Notes under the pieces: model-generated
What the model was told of the DNA's origin: nothing
Database searches by the model: none
Seen by the model: the letters and a program-made list of their open reading frames with translations, nothing else
Shown: one piece after another, positions 6,600 to 11,337 of the stretch
Position numbering within the stretch: position 1 is the stretch's first letter
Layout of the letters: the number at the start of each line of letters is the position of its first letter
Assembly: GCA_937892405.1 (NCBI GenBank)
Contig: CALAFS010000013.1
Span: 1-11,337, forward strand
From: an uncultured Clostridia bacterium
GTDB lineage: Bacteria; Bacillota; Clostridia; Oscillospirales; CAG-272
DNA length: 11,337 nucleotides
Direction of reading: 5' to 3'
Made by a program: the position numbers and the translations under genes

Positions 6600-7556
6600 A
6601 TGATAAGTGTGATTGTTCCGATATACAACGCAGAAAATACGGTAGAAAACTGTATATGCAGTATTCTGCATCAGACATACGAAGATTTTGAACTGATCCT
6701 GATCGATGACGGCTCTTCGGACGCTTCCGGAGAAATCTGCGACAGATATCAAAGAGACGATCGACGGGTAAAGTGCCTGCATATCGACAACGGCGGCGTT
6801 TCCAACGCGAGAAATACGGGGCTTGAACATTCCGCCGGAGAGTACATCGCTTTTGTGGATGCGGACGATACGATAGAGCCGCAATATCTTGCAACTCTTT
6901 TGCAGATGCTCTCTTTTCCCGATGCGGATCTTTCCGTCATGGCGGAATGTCACAATGAAAAATTCAGGAAGCGGATTTCGTCGGAGGCGAGGGAAGGGTA
7001 TGTGTTTCTCGATCGCCGATCGGCGTTGATGTCCGTTTTTACATCGGCGCATTTTGCCGGGCATCCGTGGGGGAAAATGTTCCGCAGAGATCTGATCGGT
7101 GAGCTTCGCTTCGACGCCGGACTTCACTATTGCGAAGATCTCCTGTTCGTGGTGCTCTATCTTCTTCGGTGCCGAAAAGCGTGCTATACCGAAACTAATC
7201 TTTACAATTATGTGGTTTACGGAGAAAGTGCAAGTCAGGGGCGCATGAGCGAATCCAAGCTTTCGGCATGCCGGGTCATCCGGAAAATCAAAGAGGTGCT
7301 GCCGGAGGAGTACCATGATCTCGAACCCTACATCGACTACGACGCTATGCAGTTAATCATGAGCATGGTGAGCATGGTGGCGAAATCTCCGGAGGATACA
7401 TGGGATGAGTATCTTACGGCTTTGATGGATTTATTCCGGAGTGTACCGTTCCGGAGTGTGTATAAACTTTCGGATGCGAGGACAAAAAGCAAAATGCTTC
7501 TTTTGAAGATCAATCCGAAAATTCTCCTGAAGATTCTTCAGAGAAAGTATCGGTAA
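6600..7556 (+). CDS. GT2-family glycosyltransferase
   Basis: This 318-residue GT-A enzyme has very clear GT2 marks: ISVIVPIYNAENTVENCI (2-19), SILHQTYEDFELILIDDGSSD (21-41), NGGVSNARNTGLEHSAGEY (64-82) and VDADD (86-90), the metal-binding DxD. HPWGKMFRRDL (155-165) and YCEDLLF (177-183), with its ED catalytic-base motif, complete the core. The C-terminal 100 residues are helical and not diagnostic. It is a second, distinct GT2, not a duplicate of the one at 2700, as sequence and length differ throughout. AAAGGAAG lies about 12 nt before the ATG. It probably adds one of the last sugars or a branch. Confidence 0.92.
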   Translation: MISVIVPIYNAENTVENCICSILHQTYEDFELILIDDGSSDASGEICDRYQRDDRRVKCLHIDNGGVSNARNTGLEHSAGEYIAFVDADDTIEPQYLATLLQMLSFPDADLSVMAECHNEKFRKRISSEAREGYVFLDRRSALMSVFTSAHFAGHPWGKMFRRDLIGELRFDAGLHYCEDLLFVVLYLLRCRKACYTETNLYNYVVYGESASQGRMSESKLSACRVIRKIKEVLPEEYHDLEPYIDYDAMQLIMSMVSMVAKSPEDTWDEYLTALMDLFRSVPFRSVYKLSDARTKSKMLLLKINPKILLKILQRKYR

Positions 7557-7601
7557 TCCGATGTTGCAGACGAACAGAAGCGTGTTTCGGAAGGAGTCGG
7601 C

Positions 7602-9116
7602 GTGGAAAAAAAGAAGAGTGTACTGAATGTATCGGTAGCCGTGGGATTCCGCCTTTTGATGCTGATCGGCTCGATTCTTGTCAGGCGCTACCTGATTCGA
7701 TATATCGGAAACGAAGTCAACGGACTGGACTCTCTCTATAACAGTCTGATCGGCTTTTTGTCGGTAGCGGAACTTGGCGTCGGCAGCGCCATTACTTTTT
7801 GTATGTATAAGCCGATCGTGGAGGGCGACACCAATAAAGTGGCGTCACTCTACCGGCTGTTTGTTAAGGCTTATCGCGTGATCGCCATTACCATGCTGGC
7901 GGTGGGCGCGGGTATGATTCCTTTTTTGCCGTATCTGGCAAAGGATTATGCCGAGCTGGATGTCAATCTGAGCCTGACCTTCTTTCTGATGTTGCTGTCG
8001 GTGGTGATTTCTTATGTCTTCAGCGCGAAGACATCGCTCATCAATGCCTACAAAAACAATTATGTAACGACGACAATTTCTTCCGTCGGCATGCTTATTC
8101 AGTACGGTGCGCAGATCATCGTTATTCTCACGACACATTCTTTCGTCGCGTATCTTGTGTGCCGGATTGCGGCAATGGTCCTGCAATGGATTGCGACGGA
8201 TATCTATGCCGGCAGACATCATAGGGAAATTCTTCGCCACGGAAAAGAGACCGTTGACGCAGGAACCAAAAAGGAAATTATCAACAAGGTAAAGGCGCTT
8301 TTCATGCACCGCGTCGGAAGTATTCTTGTGAACTCTGCGGACAGCATGATTATTTCTGCCTTCATCGGCGTTGTTCTGCTCGGCAAGTACTCCAATTATT
8401 CGACCATTGCGCTGTCAATGTCGTCGGTGCTTGCCCTTGTGTTTACATCTCTGACTTCCATCATCGGACATTCGTATGTAGAGGAGAGAGAAAACACGGA
8501 GCGCTACTTCAAAAAAATGTATTTTTTGAATTTTGCGCTGGGCGTTGTATTCTTCCTCGGATATTATGCGGTCATTGACGATTTGGTAGCCATTCTTTTC
8601 GATGGGTCACTGATTCTGACAAAGTCGGTCTCGTTTATCGTTACGGTCAACTATTTCATTCAGTTCATGCGACAGGCGACCTTGCTTTTCCGTGACGCGA
8701 CCGGCACATTTTACAACGACAGATGGAAGCCTTTTTTCGAGGGGATCCTGAATGTGATTCTGTCCATCGCGTTCGTAAAGATATTCACGAACATAGGCGG
8801 AGAAGAGTTCGGCGTCGTAGGCGTCATTGCTGCGACCATAATCACAAACCTTTTGATCTGCCATGTGATCGAACCGTATGTCCTTTATAAGCACGCGTTT
8901 TACAAACCCGTGAGAAGACATCTTTTCCGGAATTATTGTTATATCGCGGTATTTATTGCCGCCCTGCTCGCTCTGAATCCGTTGCTTCGCTCGATGGAGA
9001 ATCGCTTCCTTGAACTTTTGGTCAACGGTATGATCTCGATCGGTGTTTCGGCGGTGACATTGCTCGCAGTACTTTTGTTGGATAAAAGTACGCGTGTCGG
9101 GATAAAAACGAAATAA
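7602..9116 (+). CDS. Wzx-like polysaccharide flippase (MOP superfamily)
   Basis: This 504-residue membrane protein with roughly 12-14 hydrophobic spans is of the polysaccharide-synthesis/MurJ-MATE superfamily type. It opens with a short basic tail and VSVAVGFRLLMLIGSILVRRYLIRYIGNEVNGLDSLY-type sequence (10-46), where an N-terminal Arg-rich first helix and a 'GLxSLY' loop are typical of Wzx. RDATGTFYNDRWKPFFEG lies in the middle of the C-terminal half and recurs in Gram-positive repeat-unit translocases. It would move undecaprenyl-diphosphate-linked repeat units outward for the Wzy polymerase. The GTG at 7602 has AAGGAG (7591-7596) 5 nt upstream. Its pairing with the polymerase defines the locus as Wzx/Wzy-dependent, not ABC-transporter-dependent. 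Confidence 0.88.
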   Translation: MEKKKSVLNVSVAVGFRLLMLIGSILVRRYLIRYIGNEVNGLDSLYNSLIGFLSVAELGVGSAITFCMYKPIVEGDTNKVASLYRLFVKAYRVIAITMLAVGAGMIPFLPYLAKDYAELDVNLSLTFFLMLLSVVISYVFSAKTSLINAYKNNYVTTTISSVGMLIQYGAQIIVILTTHSFVAYLVCRIAAMVLQWIATDIYAGRHHREILRHGKETVDAGTKKEIINKVKALFMHRVGSILVNSADSMIISAFIGVVLLGKYSNYSTIALSMSSVLALVFTSLTSIIGHSYVEERENTERYFKKMYFLNFALGVVFFLGYYAVIDDLVAILFDGSLILTKSVSFIVTVNYFIQFMRQATLLFRDATGTFYNDRWKPFFEGILNVILSIAFVKIFTNIGGEEFGVVGVIAATIITNLLICHVIEPYVLYKHAFYKPVRRHLFRNYCYIAVFIAALLALNPLLRSMENRFLELLVNGMISIGVSAVTLLAVLLLDKSTRVGIKTK

Positions 9117-9133
9117 GTATAAGGGGGTAGCCG

Positions 9134-9961
9134 ATGAACGCATTACAGCAGAAACTTTTAGAGATTTTTACCTTTCTCACTAAATTTTTGGATGAGCACG
9201 GACTTCGCTATTATGTAATCGGGGGTACCATGCTCGGCGCGGTACGTCACGGAGGTTTTATTCCGTGGGACGATGATATCGATATCGCAATGCCACGTCA
9301 GGACTATGAAAAGGCGATTGAGTTTTTGAGAACACCGCAGGATCATTATGTGATCGAATCGATGCAGTCCGATGCAAAAGATTATATCTATCCTTTTGCA
9401 AAGTGTTATGATATCAACACTTCCATGACGGAAAATGCGAGAACCCGCGTCAGACGCGGCGTATATGTGGATATCTTCCCGCTCGACGGTATCGGGAATA
9501 CCATGGAAGAAGGACTGAAAAATTATAAAAAAATCGACCGGCTGAACATGCTTGTCGCCATGCGTACTTCCGGATACCGCAAGGGAAGAAAATGGTGGAA
9601 GAATGTCGCGGTATTCATCGGAGGATTGCTTCCGCTCAATGTTAAGAAACTGACGCGAAAATTGGATCGTACGGCGGCAGAATATGATTTTGACACCATG
9701 GCATACGGCGGAAATCTGATCAGCACTTATCGTAGCCGCGAGGTGATGCCCCGTGAGTATTTCGGAAAACCCACTCCTTACACATTTGAAGGTCTGACGG
9801 TGACGGGACCGGAAAAATACGAAGAATATCTGACGCATCTTTTCCATGATTGGAGAAAACTACCGCCGGAGGACAAGCGCTGTTCCGCGCACGACTTCGT
9901 CGATCTGAAACTCGATGAACCGTACATGAACGCAGCGGAACATGGTGACACCTCATGCTGA
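9134..9961 (+). CDS. LicD-family phosphotransferase (nucleotidyltransferase fold)
   Basis: This 275-residue LicD protein has GGTMLGAVRHGGFIPWDD starting at 30, running into the metal-binding DDDID (46-50), then RRGVYVDIFPLDG (107-119) and a C-terminal WRKLPPEDKR (240-249), all standard for the family. Characterised LicD enzymes transfer phosphocholine from CDP-choline to glycans; other relatives transfer phospho-ribitol or phosphoglycerol-like groups. Here the two genes that follow look set to make a CDP-glycerol, and no choline kinase or choline cytidylyltransferase is visible, so a phosphoglycerol donor is the better guess. It has a good AAGGGGG site (9121-9127) before the ATG. It overlaps the next gene by 7 bp. 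It is probably cytoplasmic, acting on lipid-linked units before export. Confidence 0.88.
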   Translation: MNALQQKLLEIFTFLTKFLDEHGLRYYVIGGTMLGAVRHGGFIPWDDDIDIAMPRQDYEKAIEFLRTPQDHYVIESMQSDAKDYIYPFAKCYDINTSMTENARTRVRRGVYVDIFPLDGIGNTMEEGLKNYKKIDRLNMLVAMRTSGYRKGRKWWKNVAVFIGGLLPLNVKKLTRKLDRTAAEYDFDTMAYGGNLISTYRSREVMPREYFGKPTPYTFEGLTVTGPEKYEEYLTHLFHDWRKLPPEDKRCSAHDFVDLKLDEPYMNAAEHGDTSC

Positions 9962-10986
9962 CGAATAAGACACTGCGCATCGAGCCGCGGGGAATTGAGC
10001 GGATCGGCGAGGTACTGAGTGACAATCGGATCGACGGAAAAATTCTGTATGTTTCGGATCCGACCGTAGACGCCCTGTTCGGCGGGATCGTAAAACCGCA
10101 ACTTTCAAAGATCGGGCGGGTCAAAGAAGAGACGGTGGACTACAACACCATATCTTACGCGATGAATATCGCGGAGCGGGTGATTGCGACCGATGTGAGC
10201 TGCATCGTGGCGCTCGGCGGTGGTAAGGTACTCGATGTTTGCAAATACGCCGCCTATATTTCCAAATGCCCGTTGCTTTCGGTTCCGACTACAATGGCAA
10301 ATGACGGAATTGCGTCCCCGATTGCCGTTCTGAAGCGACAGGATGGGAAGCCGAAGAGTCTTGGGTGTGCCATGCCGAGCATGCTTGTGCTGGATACGGA
10401 ATTGATACAAAACAGTCCGGCAAAACTGATTAAGGCAGGAATCGGCGACACCATTTCCAATTACATGGCATTGATCGACTGGAAGCATGCGTGCGACATG
10501 GGACAGGATACGATGAACGGTTATGCGTATCTGATGAGCCAGACTTCGCTCGATGCTCTAATGAAGACGCAATACGACAGCATTTGTCCGGAGTTTCTCG
10601 GTGTACTCGCAAATTCACTCGTCCTGTCGGGAATCGCGATGGACTTTGCGGGGTCGAGCCGTCCGGTCAGCGGGTCGGAGCATTTGTTTTCTCATGCGCT
10701 CGACTACTACGCCTCTGTACAGAATCTTCACGGCATTCAGGTGGCGCTCGGTACGGTCGCCGTTCTGAAACTGATCGGGCAGCCGTATGACGAGGTGCTT
10801 TCCTATCTTCGTCGCTTCGACGTCGACATCCACCCGGGGCGCCTCGGGATTGATCGCGACACTTTTGTCTTCTGCATGAAAAACGCGACCACTATGAGAA
10901 AACATCGTTATACCTACCTGCATGAAACTCCTATGGAGGAAGCAAGTCTTGGTCATCTTTACGACGAACTCATCGAAGAATTATAA
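9955..10986 (+). CDS. sn-glycerol-1-phosphate dehydrogenase-like enzyme (Fe-ADH superfamily)
   Basis: This 343-residue protein is of the EgsA/AraM branch of the iron-type alcohol dehydrogenase superfamily, whose members reduce dihydroxyacetone phosphate to sn-glycerol-1-phosphate with NAD(P)H. The nucleotide-binding GGGKVLDVCKYAA (88-100) and the branch signature SVPTTMANDGIASP (109-122) are present. All three expected metal ligands can be assigned: Asp165 in AGIGDTISNY, His243 in SGSEHLFSH and His259 in LHGIQVALGT. The C-terminal RKHRYTYLHE (315-324) also fits. Length is normal for the family. The start overlaps LicD by 7 bp and the stop lies 29 bp before the cytidylyltransferase, which strongly suggests its product feeds that enzyme. 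Whether the product is the 1-phosphate or another isomer is not proven by sequence. Confidence 0.85.
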   Translation: MLTNKTLRIEPRGIERIGEVLSDNRIDGKILYVSDPTVDALFGGIVKPQLSKIGRVKEETVDYNTISYAMNIAERVIATDVSCIVALGGGKVLDVCKYAAYISKCPLLSVPTTMANDGIASPIAVLKRQDGKPKSLGCAMPSMLVLDTELIQNSPAKLIKAGIGDTISNYMALIDWKHACDMGQDTMNGYAYLMSQTSLDALMKTQYDSICPEFLGVLANSLVLSGIAMDFAGSSRPVSGSEHLFSHALDYYASVQNLHGIQVALGTVAVLKLIGQPYDEVLSYLRRFDVDIHPGRLGIDRDTFVFCMKNATTMRKHRYTYLHETPMEEASLGHLYDELIEEL

Positions 10987-10987
10987 T
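10958..10987 (+). promoter_or_regulatory. Possible internal promoter before the cytidylyltransferase gene
   Basis: TTTACG (10958-10963), 18 bp, then a perfect TATAAT (10982-10987) that overlaps the dehydrogenase stop codon. The -35 matches only four of six positions, and the -10 arises from a Leu-stop codon pair plus one base, so chance is possible. If real, it would allow extra expression of the CDP-glycerol step. Confidence 0.25.
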
Positions 10988-11015
10988 CTATACTTTACAA
11001 ATAAAGGAATCGCAC

Positions 11016-11337
11016 ATGAAAAAAGTAATCACTTACGGCACCTTTGACCTTCTGCACTACGGGCATATCAATCTTCTCAAACGGGCAAAAGCACTCGGAG
11101 ATTATCTGATTGTGGCGCTTTCCACCGATGAGTTCAACTGGAATCAAAAACAAAAAAAGTGTTATTTCACCTATGAGCAGCGTAAAATGCTTTTGGAAGC
11201 GATCCGGTATGTGGACCTTGTGATCCCGGAGGAATCGTGGGAGCAGAAAAAGAGTGACATGCACGAATACCATATCGACACTTTTGTGATGGGCGATGAC
11301 TGGAAAGGGAAGTTTGACTTTTTGAAAGAGGAAGGCG
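11016..11337 (+). CDS. tagD: TagD-type glycerol-phosphate cytidylyltransferase (3' end beyond window)
   Basis: The first 107 residues of a cytidylyltransferase are visible; family members are about 130 residues, so only some 20-25 are missing. It has the HxGH catalytic motif in GTFDLLHYGHINLL (8-21; His14, His17), LIVALSTDEFN (31-41), YEQRKMLLEAIRYVD (53-67) and FVMGDDWKGKFDFL (90-103), all characteristic of TagD. The enzyme makes CDP-glycerol from CTP and glycerol phosphate, the donor for teichoic-acid-type phosphoglycerol groups. The RTSGISTT-like motif expected next would lie beyond the edge. AAAGGAA (11002-11008) sits 7 nt before the ATG. It is last in the visible operon, directly after the glycerol-phosphate dehydrogenase. 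The symbol is by family similarity; substrate isomer is open. Confidence 0.88.
   Translation, partial: MKKVITYGTFDLLHYGHINLLKRAKALGDYLIVALSTDEFNWNQKQKKCYFTYEQRKMLLEAIRYVDLVIPEESWEQKKSDMHEYHIDTFVMGDDWKGKFDFLKEEG

Noticed and set aside
5754..7316. Long reverse-strand open frame opposite the GT32 and GT2 genes
   Set aside because: It is antisense to two glycosyltransferases with intact motifs and spans their intergenic gap; no recognisable domain or start context.

Overview
The window looks like part of a surface-polysaccharide (capsule, exopolysaccharide or cell-wall glycopolymer) locus from a low-to-mid GC Gram-positive, most likely a gut-type Clostridia (Oscillospirales or a related order). 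The reasons are strong AGGAGG-type ribosome sites, several GTG and TTG starts, a textbook TTGACA-17-TATGAT promoter, an intrinsic terminator with a U-tract, and a TagD/LicD teichoic-acid-style gene content. The taxonomic call is inference; no rRNA or housekeeping gene is present to fix it.

Positions 1-728 hold no convincing gene. They contain two exact copies of a 55-bp repeat 160 bp apart, each with a perfect 8-bp hairpin, and a third related hairpin between them. An intrinsic terminator follows at 341-371, closing whatever lies upstream. After it come a 13-bp imperfect inverted repeat, a diverged second copy of that block, a pair of 11-bp direct repeats exactly 20 bp apart, and a strong sigma-A-type promoter at 628-656.

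From 729 to the right edge, eleven genes run on the plus strand with overlaps or gaps of at most 70 bp, so they probably form one operon. In order they are: DegT-family sugar aminotransferase, monotopic phosphoglycosyl transferase (initiating sugar transferase), GT2, GT4, Wzy-like polymerase, GT32, GT2, Wzx-like flippase, LicD-family phosphotransferase, sn-glycerol-1-phosphate-dehydrogenase-like enzyme, and a TagD-type glycerol-phosphate cytidylyltransferase cut by the window end.

Inferred scheme: the aminotransferase makes an amino sugar nucleotide. The phosphoglycosyl transferase loads that or another sugar-1-phosphate onto undecaprenyl phosphate. Four glycosyltransferases extend the repeat unit, Wzx flips it and Wzy polymerises it. 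The last three genes look like a decoration module: a reductase makes a glycerol phosphate from dihydroxyacetone phosphate, the cytidylyltransferase makes CDP-glycerol, and LicD may transfer phosphoglycerol to the glycan. The dehydratase or epimerase genes needed for the aminotransferase substrate, and chain-length or kinase regulators, are not in the window.

Two things stand out. The first is the dedicated G1P-dehydrogenase/cytidylyltransferase/LicD module, which raises the question of which stereoisomer of CDP-glycerol is made. The second is a sharp change in base composition inside the first GT2 gene (third-position GC about 77% before codon 122, about 52% after), which could mark a recombination junction between a GC-rich 'initiation' part and a more AT-rich 'structure-specific' part of the locus.
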